Source of the DNA: CAZCZZ01 sp964503335
GTDB taxonomy: Bacteria; Verrucomicrobiota; Kiritimatiellia; CAIVKH01
Assembly (NCBI GenBank): GCA_964503335.1
Contig: CAZCZZ010000009.1
Span: forward strand, 1-64,000
Length of the DNA stretch: 64,000 nucleotides
Direction: 5' to 3'
Part shown: positions 25,342 to 32,541 of the stretch, in pieces
How the letters are laid out: each line of letters begins with the position of its first letter
How positions within the stretch are numbered: position 1 is the first letter of the stretch
Position numbers and translations under genes: made by a program
The notes under the pieces: model-generated
Databases searched by the model: none
What the model was told of the DNA's origin: nothing
The model's input: the letters and a program-made list of their open reading frames with translations, nothing else

Positions 25342-26418
25342 TTAGCGAGATACGCCTCCGGGAGTAGCCGTCGTGCCGCCAAATGGCGACGAAACGCCTC
25401 CTCCTTGAAGCTTCAATTTTTCCTCTTCCGTCAAGGGAACAACCGTGGTTTCGGCGCCGGATTTCGTGTCGCGTATTACGACACGGTCATCACGTATGTC
25501 AACGACTTTGTACTCGAAGTCCTTGATGCGTAACGAGCTATTGATCTGGACGTTGGTGAAGGTGCCGTCGAGCAGCGAGACAAGCCTGGCGGTACGCGCG
25601 TCCTGCTGGACGATGCGTCCCTTGACAAGCCGCACCGGCTTGCTGCTCGGTCCCTGCTGCAGGACGAGCGTCGGGCCCTCGGCCGCGTCCGCGTCATAGG
25701 CGCTGACGCTGTAGCCTTCCACCTCGTCGCCGATCTTGGCGAAGTACGTCTTGTCGAGCGTACGCGCATTCAACTGGTACCGATAATCCCCAGCTGCGAC
25801 CTCCTGCACACCGAGGAATCGGAGCATAAACGGATTCACAAACGTGGTCACCAGCCGCGACTTGGCGGAGGGCGGCGGGAAGGAAGCCGGATCCTTGAGG
25901 TCGGTCTTGCCGTTAACCTCCTCGACGTTCGTGAACAGGTCACCGTCCGCGTCCGCCTGGGCGTCGGTGGGGTCCAACGGATTGAGCCCCATCTGCTTCT
26001 CGACCATATCCGGGATACCGTCCTGGTCGCCGTCGAACTTCTCGACATCGACGATCTCCGGCTGCGCCACGCGGCAGAACGGACACACCGTCGCATCAAA
26101 GGCAATCGGCTTGCTGCATGACACGCAGCTCACGCGCAACTCGCCCACGGCAATTCGCTGCTGCTGGGGCGCGACCTGGAATGGCTTTGTCACGGCGTCG
26201 ATCGCCGCCTTGTACACCGCGGTATCGATCGCATCGACACCCTTCGCACTACCGACAGGCTGCTCCCACGGCGCCTCCGCCACGGCGGCCCGCTGCCCGT
26301 TCACGCGAAGCACGAGGGTCACGGCAGACGCCAAGAGAACGATCAGGGCAATGACAAGGACAAGCTTGTCGAAATTGAGCTGGATCCAGGACCCGCCGGG
26401 TCGCTTTACGGAACTCAT
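25342..26418 (-). CDS. Amuc_1099-family pilus-like protein with zinc-ribbon and Ca-binding-type motifs
   Basis: The 358-residue protein has one N-terminal membrane segment (LVLVIALIVLLASAVTLVL) and a periplasmic body. Two CxxC pairs (CVSC and CPFC, about residues 98-115) form a zinc-ribbon-like unit, followed at about residues 129-168 by DGDQDGIPDMVE and DADGDLFTNVEE, which look like thrombospondin type 3 or dockerin-style calcium loops. The C-terminal part, with short beta strands around GDEVEGYSV and VVDIRDDRVVI, resembles the PilP/GspC periplasmic domain that contacts secretins. Position between the Amuc_1100-like and secretin genes identifies it. Its ATG overlaps the upstream stop by four bases. 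The metal sites are inferred from motifs only. Confidence 0.8.
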   Translation of the reverse strand: MSSVKRPGGSWIQLNFDKLVLVIALIVLLASAVTLVLRVNGQRAAVAEAPWEQPVGSAKGVDAIDTAVYKAAIDAVTKPFQVAPQQQRIAVGELRVSCVSCSKPIAFDATVCPFCRVAQPEIVDVEKFDGDQDGIPDMVEKQMGLNPLDPTDAQADADGDLFTNVEEVNGKTDLKDPASFPPPSAKSRLVTTFVNPFMLRFLGVQEVAAGDYRYQLNARTLDKTYFAKIGDEVEGYSVSAYDADAAEGPTLVLQQGPSSKPVRLVKGRIVQQDARTARLVSLLDGTFTNVQINSSLRIKDFEYKVVDIRDDRVVIRDTKSGAETTVVPLTEEEKLKLQGGGVSSPFGGTTATPGGVSR

Positions 26419-27395
26419 GGCTGCACCTCCCCGGACGCGGGAGTTTCCTGAAGAATCCGGTACGCATCCACGACCAGGCTCACCGTGACCGGCTCACGCC
26501 CCGCCACGATGCGCTCTTCGTGCGTAAGCGGAAGGGCGGGAACACCCTGTTGCCCAGGGGCTGCCGCTGCAGCCGCCGGCTTCGCGGCAGCCTGGGCGGC
26601 TCCAGCGCCGATGACCAGCGGGTTCTCCATGCGAACACTGGATACGACAAAAAGCGCGCGGGAGCGGGCCAGCATGTTCAGGACTTCCCACACCGCAGAC
26701 TCGCGGGCCGAGAAGGTGAGACGGAATCGCTCCACGGCATACAGGGCATTCGACTGGACCTCGGGCACCTTGTCATCAATGACAGCGGCCGCCGCCGGTG
26801 CTCGCGTCCCTCGCCCTCGCGAACGCGGGTCCGCCTCCGCTTCCGTCGTCTGCGTCGCGCCTGTGTCGAACATCGTGCGCTGCAGGGCCGTCAGTTCCGA
26901 TATCCGGGCGTCAATCAGCAGGTTCAGGAGGGACTCGAGGTGCTGCACCTGGGTCACGAGACGGGGAAGATGCTCGGGCGCCGGCAACTCGCCCGCGGCG
27001 TACCGGTCAAAACCCATCGCGAATCGCTCCGGGAATTTGACCCCGTTCGCTTTCGCGCGCTCGAAGACCCGGTGCGTTCCGCGCTCCAGCAGCGGGGCGA
27101 AGGCGGACGGCTCGATGGACTCCGGCTCCACCTGGTCCTTCTGCAGGACCGTCACGACATTGGAGTAATAAGACTGGATCGAGGCGAGGTTCTCCTTCGT
27201 CTTCTCCAGGTTCTCCGCCGAGGGGAACGGGCTCCGGCGATTCAACTGCTCAAGGCGGCTCTGCGCGGACTGCAATTCTTCCTGGACCTTCGCGTAATCA
27301 CCCTGGAACTTCCAAAGCAGGAACCCGGCGGCGATCATGAGGACGAGGCAGATTGACCCGCCCACGATCAGGACCATGTACTTCTTCCATCTCAT
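26415..27395 (-). CDS. Amuc_1100-family pilus-like protein
   Basis: The 326-residue protein has an N-terminal membrane helix (VLIVGGSICLVLMIAAGFLLW), a coiled-coil stretch (VQEELQSAQSRLEQLNRR), a folded periplasmic domain, an Ala/Pro-rich linker and a final strand. The segment RALFVVSSVRMENP corresponds well to DYLFTVNSIRIRNE, as I recall it from Akkermansia Amuc_1100, and length and gene order also match. In that species the homologue is an outer-surface protein that stimulates Toll-like receptor 2. The family resembles PilO/GspM alignment-complex proteins. Start and stop overlap the flanking genes by four bases each, so synthesis is coupled with the PilM-PilN fusion. A host role cannot be inferred for this organism. 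Confidence 0.8.
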   Translation of the reverse strand: MRWKKYMVLIVGGSICLVLMIAAGFLLWKFQGDYAKVQEELQSAQSRLEQLNRRSPFPSAENLEKTKENLASIQSYYSNVVTVLQKDQVEPESIEPSAFAPLLERGTHRVFERAKANGVKFPERFAMGFDRYAAGELPAPEHLPRLVTQVQHLESLLNLLIDARISELTALQRTMFDTGATQTTEAEADPRSRGRGTRAPAAAAVIDDKVPEVQSNALYAVERFRLTFSARESAVWEVLNMLARSRALFVVSSVRMENPLVIGAGAAQAAAKPAAAAAAPGQQGVPALPLTHEERIVAGREPVTVSLVVDAYRILQETPASGEVQP

Positions 27396-29074
27396 ATCGT
27401 GAGGGGCTTCTCCAGTACGACGGTGATGCTGAACTTGCGGACCACGTCATCCTGGGCCGGTTGAGGCAGCCAGGAAACTTCCGTGTCCGCGGAGAAATAC
27501 TCCGAGTCGCGCAGCTTGTTGCGGAAATCCTGGATCGGCGTCGCCGAGGTGACGCGATCGACATACCCCAGCCCGCTGATCTCCAGCCTGATGACACTGC
27601 CATCGGGAGGAGGAGGCGGATCGGTTGGCGGTACATCGGGATTGGCGGGCGGCTGACGAACCGGCTCGATCTTCGTCAGCCAGAGCTCCTTCGGCATCGC
27701 TGCCTGGATCTCCGCGATGTGCCTGATCCAGTCGGCCCGCTTCAGCGGAAGCGCAAGCAGCGTGTCGATCTTGGTCTTCACGCCATCGATCTCGGTCTCC
27801 GTCGCCTGCAGCGGACGCTCTTCCGCTTCCAGCGCCTGCACCCGTGAAGCCACGCCAGCGAGCCGCTCCTTCGTGAGACTGCCCATCTTGAAGAAGAACG
27901 CCGCCCATACGAGCAGGGTCATGACGATCGCCGCCCCCGCCATGATCAGGATCGGCTGCTTCTTCTTGAAATTCTTCTCCGCAAGGACCTTCGGCGGGAG
28001 GAGGTTGATTTCGATCGGACACGTCAGGCCGCGGCGCAACGCCACGCCGACCACCTGTCCCAGCTCGTGCGCGTGCTTCCCGATCTCGTCCGCGGGAATC
28101 TCCGGGCTGACCGGCACATTAATAAAGGGGTTCAGGTAATCCACATCGACCTTCAACTTCTCCTTCAGGAAGTTGTCGGTGTACGGGATCACGGAGCAGC
28201 CGCCCGTCAGGAGGATGAGCGATGGCTGCATGCCGTGCTGCTGGCTGCGGTAGAAATTGATCGAGCGGTTGATTTCCGCGTGCATCTTCGTCATCACGCC
28301 GCGGACGATCTTCGACACCTTGTCGGCCACCTCGCTCTTCGGGGCCTCGTACGCGCCGCCGAACGCCACGAACGAATGCGCCCGCTTCATCTCTTCCGCG
28401 TCCTGGAACGACAGCTCGAACTCGCGCATGATCTGCTGGGTGATCGCGTTTCCGGCCACCGGCACGCTGCGGATGAACACCCGCCCCTGCTCCATAAAGA
28501 TAAGGTCCGTCGAACGCGCACCGATATCGATCACCAGCGTGCACGTCGCCGTGTCGCTGTAGTTGTAGCGCACCGCATTATAGAGGGCTACTGGGCCCAC
28601 ATCGACGAGGTCGGCGGAAAGACCGGCCTGCTCGACCGCATCGGTGAGGCCAACGATGATTTCGGCCTTGATCGCGGCGAGCATGACATCGAGCTCGCCT
28701 TCGCCGCGGCCGATCAGCTGGTAATCCCAGACCACTTCCTCGATCGGGAACGGGACGTTCTGCTGCGCCTCGTACAAAATGATCTGGTAGACCTTGTCCT
28801 TATCGACCGGCGGCAGCTTGACGAACCGGGAGAAGACGGACTGCCCCGCGACGGAAAGAACCACGGGGCCTGGCTTGATGTTCTTCTCGCGCAGCAGGTC
28901 GCGGATCGTCGCGATGATGTGCGGCAGGCGATCGGCATCGGTCTGCTGATCGATGTCGAGCGAACCCACGCCGAAGTTGATGAGCTGGATGCCGCCGGAC
29001 TTCAGCGCCCGGAATTCCGCGAGCTTGACCGTGCTCGCACCGATATCGAGCGCTAGGATTCGTTCATGTGACAT
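27392..29074 (-). CDS. PilM-PilN fusion, Amuc_1101-family pilus complex protein
   Basis: The first 370 or so residues of this 560-residue protein are an actin/FtsA-like ATPase of the PilM type, starting with LALDIGASTVKLAEF and including the TLVIDIGARSTDLIF phosphate loop and LLTGGCSVIPYTD. After that comes a membrane helix (ILIMAGAAIVMTLLVWAAFFF), a coiled coil (LAGVASRVQALEAEERPL) and a PilN-like ferredoxin-fold end, so two proteins of the usual alignment complex (cytoplasmic PilM, membrane PilN) are joined. A proline-rich linker sits within the PilN-like part. This fusion matches Amuc_1101. It begins 36 bases after the Amuc_1102-like gene and overlaps the next by four bases. Confidence 0.88.
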   Translation of the reverse strand: MSHERILALDIGASTVKLAEFRALKSGGIQLINFGVGSLDIDQQTDADRLPHIIATIRDLLREKNIKPGPVVLSVAGQSVFSRFVKLPPVDKDKVYQIILYEAQQNVPFPIEEVVWDYQLIGRGEGELDVMLAAIKAEIIVGLTDAVEQAGLSADLVDVGPVALYNAVRYNYSDTATCTLVIDIGARSTDLIFMEQGRVFIRSVPVAGNAITQQIMREFELSFQDAEEMKRAHSFVAFGGAYEAPKSEVADKVSKIVRGVMTKMHAEINRSINFYRSQQHGMQPSLILLTGGCSVIPYTDNFLKEKLKVDVDYLNPFINVPVSPEIPADEIGKHAHELGQVVGVALRRGLTCPIEINLLPPKVLAEKNFKKKQPILIMAGAAIVMTLLVWAAFFFKMGSLTKERLAGVASRVQALEAEERPLQATETEIDGVKTKIDTLLALPLKRADWIRHIAEIQAAMPKELWLTKIEPVRQPPANPDVPPTDPPPPPDGSVIRLEISGLGYVDRVTSATPIQDFRNKLRDSEYFSADTEVSWLPQPAQDDVVRKFSITVVLEKPLTI

Positions 29075-29110
29075 GATGTCGTAACCGTCAGAAAATTATA
29101 TGGGGCTGCG

Positions 29111-29695
29111 CTACTTCGGCTTGATCGCTTCGAAATCGTCGAAGGACAACATGGCGAATGGTGTCTGAAGCCGGTTCAGCACCAACCCCTCCCGCGGCGG
29201 GAGGCGATCCCACCACGTGTCATTCGACGCGGGCTTGCTCTCGCGGCCCACCACGCGGCCCTGGATTTTCACTTCCACACCCACCGCCTGCACATCGCCG
29301 AAGCGAGCCAGCGTGCTCGGGTGGAGGAACATGTCGCTGCGGTGTTTCCCGCGCTCTACATTAAGATAGGTCACGTCGCCCTTGAACAACATCTGCGGCG
29401 GCGCCTTCGGATCCTTGCTCTTCACCAGCACGTAGTACGTGAAGTCCACTTCATCGAGCCATTCGGGCTCCGTGTCGTACTGCGTGATGATCTGGAACCA
29501 CTCCTTCGTACGCGCCACGGCCTGGCCGCTCTTCACGCTGTATTCGGGTGTCTTGACCTTGCCGCCGGAAATGTCGCGGATGCGGAGGGGGCGCTCAGGC
29601 GATGCGCCGGGCGGAGGAGGCTGCTGCGCGGGAACTTGGAGTGTACAAACAAGGAGCGTAAGAACTGCAAGAAGCCACCGCGGCAAGCGTGTCAT
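29111..29695 (-). CDS. Amuc_1102-family secreted pilus-like protein
   Basis: This 194-residue protein has a signal peptide (LPRWLLAVLTLLVCTLQVPA) and a compact domain with the core TKEWFQIITQYDTEPEWLDEVDFTYYVLVKS. I place the start at 29695 because a GGAG site and the signal peptide fit it, and because the promoter at 29747-29775 gives a short leader; an upstream GTG would add ten residues. It is the first gene of the locus whose order equals Akkermansia Amuc_1102 to Amuc_1098. The homologue there has a pilin-like fold. I rely mainly on context and size for the family name. Confidence 0.72.
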   Translation of the reverse strand: MTRLPRWLLAVLTLLVCTLQVPAQQPPPPGASPERPLRIRDISGGKVKTPEYSVKSGQAVARTKEWFQIITQYDTEPEWLDEVDFTYYVLVKSKDPKAPPQMLFKGDVTYLNVERGKHRSDMFLHPSTLARFGDVQAVGVEVKIQGRVVGRESKPASNDTWWDRLPPREGLVLNRLQTPFAMLSFDDFEAIKPK

Positions 29696-29746
29696 GTGAT
29701 GTAGTCTCCAGCCTCTCCCGAACACGAGATGCGAAAAGATGGTCGG

Positions 29747-29775
29747 AGTATAGGAGTGCCCATAAGGGAGGTCAA
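29747..29775 (-). promoter_or_regulatory. Near-consensus sigma-70-type promoter of the pilus-like operon
   Basis: The minus strand reads TTGACC, a 17-base spacer, then TATACT, each hexamer matching the consensus at five of six positions. Transcription would start near 29740, about 45 bases before the Amuc_1102-like start. It sits on the opposite side of the divergent intergenic region from the pseudopilin genes. Confidence 0.8.
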
Positions 29776-29846
29776 CACATACGGCGGTATCGGGCCTCTA
29801 CTTTTTGCGAATTCATCCGGAGACGGGAAATTCGGCCCGCGGAGAG

Positions 29847-29921
29847 AGGCTGTAGTCTGTAGGCGTCTAGGCCGATTAGGTTTTCCGGACCTACAGCCTA
29901 AACAGCTACAGCCTATCGCCT
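29847..29921. repeat. AGGCTGTAG/CTACAGCCT intergenic element, copy B
   Basis: The element starts AGGCTGTAGTCTGTAGGC and ends with CTACAGCCTA, AACAG, CTACAGCCTATCGCC. It has the same orientation and ends as the copies at 2881-2963 and 30014-30094. The ends are complementary and could form a stem. Confidence 0.75.
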
Positions 29922-29960
29922 GCAATCGTTTCACATGAAGGGCGCGAAGGTAGCGAAAAG

Positions 29961-29994
29961 GACTCCGCGATCTCTGCGACCTCGAGCGAAGCGG
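29961..29994. repeat. 34-bp shared intergenic sequence, copy 1
   Basis: The 34 bases beginning GACTCCGCGATCTCTGCG are repeated at 39792-39825 with two substitutions. It lies between copies B and C of the AGGCTGTAG element, in the 484-bp gene-free region between the pilus-like and pseudopilin operons. Confidence 0.7.
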
Positions 29995-30013
29995 GTGTCG
30001 AGGCAGATGGGAA

Positions 30014-30094
30014 AGGCTGTGAACGGTAGGCGTTCAGGTCGATTCGGTCTCGATCCGGTCGGACCTGCAGCCCAAACAGCTACAGCCTTTAGCC
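30014..30094. repeat. AGGCTGTAG/CTACAGCCT intergenic element, copy C
   Basis: A diverged third copy, AGGCTGTGAACGGTAGGCG to CTACAGCCTTTAGCCCT, in the same orientation as copies A and B and about 167 bp after copy B. It keeps both terminal words but has substitutions in the middle. Confidence 0.65.
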
Positions 30095-30113
30095 CTGATC
30101 CTTGGCTATGCGC

Positions 30114-30142
30114 TTTACCTGTGCGGCAGCGGCGGGTACAAA
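30114..30142 (+). promoter_or_regulatory. Possible promoter of the pseudopilin operon
   Basis: TTTACC, a 17-base spacer and TACAAA, each with four of six consensus bases, lie about 40 bases before the first pseudopilin start at 30180. This is a weak match supported mainly by its position. Confidence 0.4.
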
Positions 30143-30179
30143 GGGGCGTTCACACATGCACGTGAAAGGATCTCATTCC

Positions 30180-30623
30180 ATGAACCCGCACTCCCCCTGC
30201 GACGTTACGTCGCCCGCGACCAAGACCGGATTCTCCCTCGTTGAACTTCTCGTCGTCGTCGCCATCATTTCCATTCTTGCCGGACTCATCATCGGCATCG
30301 CCGGCAATGCATCGCGGAAGTCCGACAACGCAAAGGCCAAGGCGGCGCTCGAGAAGCTCGCGTTCGGCGTCGAGGAGTATCGCCTCCGCAACGGCAACTA
30401 CCCCACGACCTCGGCTGAAATCACCAACGCCGCGCTGTCCGCCCTCGTCCGCGTCATCACCAATCGCCCGCCCGAAGGCCTCGGCATGCCGTACGCCTCC
30501 TTTACCGACCCCTGGGGGCGCGGTTTCGTGTATTCGAACCGCGGGGCCAATGCCTACACCCTGTATTCCTACGGACCCGACCGCCTGAAGGCCGAGGACG
30601 ATGTTTTCGCGGGCAGCAGGTAG
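30180..30623 (+). CDS. GspG-type major pseudopilin-like protein
   Basis: The 147-residue product has a prepilin peptidase site and helix, TGFSLVELLVVVAIISILAG, with the conserved Glu at mature position 5, after a 24-residue leader. The C-terminal globular part contains the pattern FTDPWGRGFVYSNRG and the acidic YSYGPDRLKAEDDVF, typical of GspG/PulG pseudopilins, where this loop binds calcium. I start it at 30180 because AAAGGA precedes it; an ATG at 30156 lacks a site. It is the first of six prepilin-type genes on the plus strand, divergent from the secretin operon. It would be cut and methylated by a PilD/GspO peptidase encoded elsewhere. Confidence 0.9.
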   Translation: MNPHSPCDVTSPATKTGFSLVELLVVVAIISILAGLIIGIAGNASRKSDNAKAKAALEKLAFGVEEYRLRNGNYPTTSAEITNAALSALVRVITNRPPEGLGMPYASFTDPWGRGFVYSNRGANAYTLYSYGPDRLKAEDDVFAGSR

Positions 30624-30690
30624 TAAGCGGGCGGTAACCTGAACGGATTCCGACCCGGGGTGTACGTTCTTCATTGAAAGGGTGATAGAC

Positions 30691-31047
30691 ATGATTCGCG
30701 ACAGTCAGAAGCACGGTTTCACGCTGGTCGAACTCCTCGTGGTGATCGCCATCATCGCCATCCTCGCGGGCATTCTCCTNNNNNNNNNNNNNNNNNNNNN
30801 NNNNNNNNNNNNNNNNNNNNNNNNNNNNNNNNNNNNNNNNNNNNNNNNNNNNNNNNNNNNNNNNNNNNNNNNNNNNNNNACGTTCCTCGACCCGTGGGAC
30901 ACGCAATACCGCGTGATGCTCGACCTCAACTACGACAGCGAGATCGTCGTGCAGACCAACAAGCTGTTTGCCCCCGCAGCGGCCATCTCGGCCGGCCCCG
31001 ACAAGGACATCACCACCACGGCGGACAACATCTACTCCTTTAAGTAA
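30691..31047 (+). CDS. Second GspG-like prepilin-type protein, interrupted by assembly gap
   Basis: The gene opens with a short leader and the canonical prepilin helix, HGFTLVELLVVIAIIAILAG, and after 100 Ns ends with a pseudopilin-like tail (TFLDPWDTQYRVMLDLNYD, then ISAGPDKDITTTADNIYSF), which matches the usual end of GspG/GspH-like proteins. The ATG at 30691 follows AAAGGGTG. Its stop overlaps the next start (TAATG). Because the true gap length is unknown, the middle and the reading frame through it are not observed; a single gene is the simplest reading. The gap starts exactly after the hydrophobic helix, a stretch likely to be repeated among prepilin genes. Confidence 0.75.
   Translation: MIRDSQKHGFTLVELLVVIAIIAILAGILXXXXXXXXXXXXXXXXXXXXXXXXXXXXXXXXXXTFLDPWDTQYRVMLDLNYDSEIVVQTNKLFAPAAAISAGPDKDITTTADNIYSFK
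30780..30879. other. Assembly gap of 100 Ns inside a prepilin gene
   Basis: Exactly 100 Ns, the usual placeholder for unknown length. It interrupts the second prepilin-type gene immediately after the conserved N-terminal helix. Confidence 0.99.
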
Positions 31048-31625
31048 TGAAGAGGGTTGCTCCAGGTAAGTTCAAGACTCAGACGCACCGGGCAGGGTTT
31101 ACGCTCGTCGAAACCGCCCTCGCCCTCCTCGTCATCGCCATCGGCATGCTGACCATCGCCGGCCTCTTCCCGTTCGCGCTCGAGCAGGGCAAGAAGTCGT
31201 CCGATGAAACGTTCGCCGCCTTCCTCGCCGATACCGCTTTCGCCAGCATTCGCGCGGCGGCGGACAGCGCGGAGGTCGACTGGAACAATCTCGACACCTA
31301 CTACACGATTCCACCGGTCACCATCAGCGACCCCTCGGTCGGCACCGATGTGTTCTGGTCCGACTCCATGGCGAATCTCCGTATGCGCGCGAACGGTCAG
31401 ATCCGCACGCAGGTCTTCGTCGCGGCTTCCAACGCTTCGAAGTGGCCCAGCATGCCCTTCCCGACTTCATGGGAGCAGTACGATCATGCGCTGCGCTACA
31501 GGATGACGCTGCGCTCCATCTCCCCGCGACTCGCCGGCGTCACGCTTGAAATCTGGCCCGGCGAGTACGGGACCAATGCGACCCCCTACCGGTTCTACAC
31601 CGAGGTGTTCAACCATGGCTACTAG
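31047..31625 (+). CDS. Prepilin-type minor pseudopilin, PilV/GspI-like
   Basis: The 192-residue protein has a 16-residue basic leader and the prepilin segment AGFTLVETALALLVIAIGML, with Glu5 retained. The IGMLTIAGLFPFALEQG sequence that follows resembles PilV/GspI-type minor pilins. The rest is a soluble domain without clear motifs. The start overlaps the preceding stop (TAATG) and its end overlaps the next start by 11 bases, so translation is coupled along the operon. The exact minor-pilin type is inferred from gene order and the helix sequence. Confidence 0.8.
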   Translation: MKRVAPGKFKTQTHRAGFTLVETALALLVIAIGMLTIAGLFPFALEQGKKSSDETFAAFLADTAFASIRAAADSAEVDWNNLDTYYTIPPVTISDPSVGTDVFWSDSMANLRMRANGQIRTQVFVAASNASKWPSMPFPTSWEQYDHALRYRMTLRSISPRLAGVTLEIWPGEYGTNATPYRFYTEVFNHGY

Positions 31626-32541
31626 GCGACATGACAGCTCGACCAGGGCACACGGCGCTCCGCGATGCGGCTCGGCCGGATTCACGCTGATCGAAATCCT
31701 GTGCGCGATGGCCATCCTGCTCCTGATCATGGTGGCCATGGGCCGCATCTACGCCTCGTCCACCAAGGCCTACTCGGAAAGCATGAAGCAGGTCGAACGC
31801 GACTCCGCAGCGCGGGCCGTGATGGACTACATCGCGCGCGAGATCAGCATGAGCATGTTTGAAAACCCGAACGTCAACACCAACGCCATGCTGACGATGC
31901 GCTACAAGGCCAACACCTTTAAGAACAACTTCGGCCTCGAAGGCGCGGACGAACTGTGGTTCGTCGCCGGCAGCGGAGACCCCTCCTCCTCCAGTCCACG
32001 CCACGCACAACAGATCGTCTATTACATGACCAACTCGGTGAGCGATAGTCCACCGCCCGCGAACGCACAGTTTCGCTACCGGCTCCAGCGAGGCGTCTAC
32101 GAGGCGCCCTCCACGCAGAGCGTAGGCGGCGTGTGGTCGGGCTACTACGACACGTACTACGCAGGCACAAACGGTCGCGACTGGGCGGGAACGATCGGCG
32201 CGTCGGCCAGCGCCCCCAAGCCCGGCGTGGCGCGGCCCGTGATGGATAACATCCGCACGTTTGAAGTGTTCGTCTACACAAACGCCACGGGCAAGACCGT
32301 CAGCCGCACGAGCAACGGCGACATCTACTGGGACTCGCGGGAGCCCACGTCCCTCTTCTGCATCGACCTCTACCTGGAGACGATGAGCGATGCCGATGCG
32401 ACCAAGGCCGCGCTGCTCGCGGCGACGCGCGGGCCGAACAACGCGAGGACGATCGAATTCGTCGAATCCTCCGTCCGCAGGCACTACCAGCGCGTCTATT
32501 TCCCGAACAAGATGGCCTATTACGACCAGCCCTTCTTATGA
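31615..32541 (+). CDS. Prepilin-type minor pseudopilin, PilW/GspJ-like
   Basis: This 308-residue protein has the prepilin motif AGFTLIEILCAMAILLLIMV after a 24-residue leader; Glu5 is present. The following ARAVMDYIAREISMSMFENP helix and the large beta-rich domain (about residues 90-300) fit PilW or GspJ, which are the larger minor pilins with an R-x-M-D-Y-I-type amphipathic segment. The start at 31615 is the ATG inside the end of the upstream gene. It overlaps the GspK-like gene by four bases. The C-terminal FVESSVRRHYQRVYFP is intact. No enzyme motif is present. Confidence 0.8.
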   Translation: MATRRHDSSTRAHGAPRCGSAGFTLIEILCAMAILLLIMVAMGRIYASSTKAYSESMKQVERDSAARAVMDYIAREISMSMFENPNVNTNAMLTMRYKANTFKNNFGLEGADELWFVAGSGDPSSSSPRHAQQIVYYMTNSVSDSPPPANAQFRYRLQRGVYEAPSTQSVGGVWSGYYDTYYAGTNGRDWAGTIGASASAPKPGVARPVMDNIRTFEVFVYTNATGKTVSRTSNGDIYWDSREPTSLFCIDLYLETMSDADATKAALLAATRGPNNARTIEFVESSVRRHYQRVYFPNKMAYYDQPFL

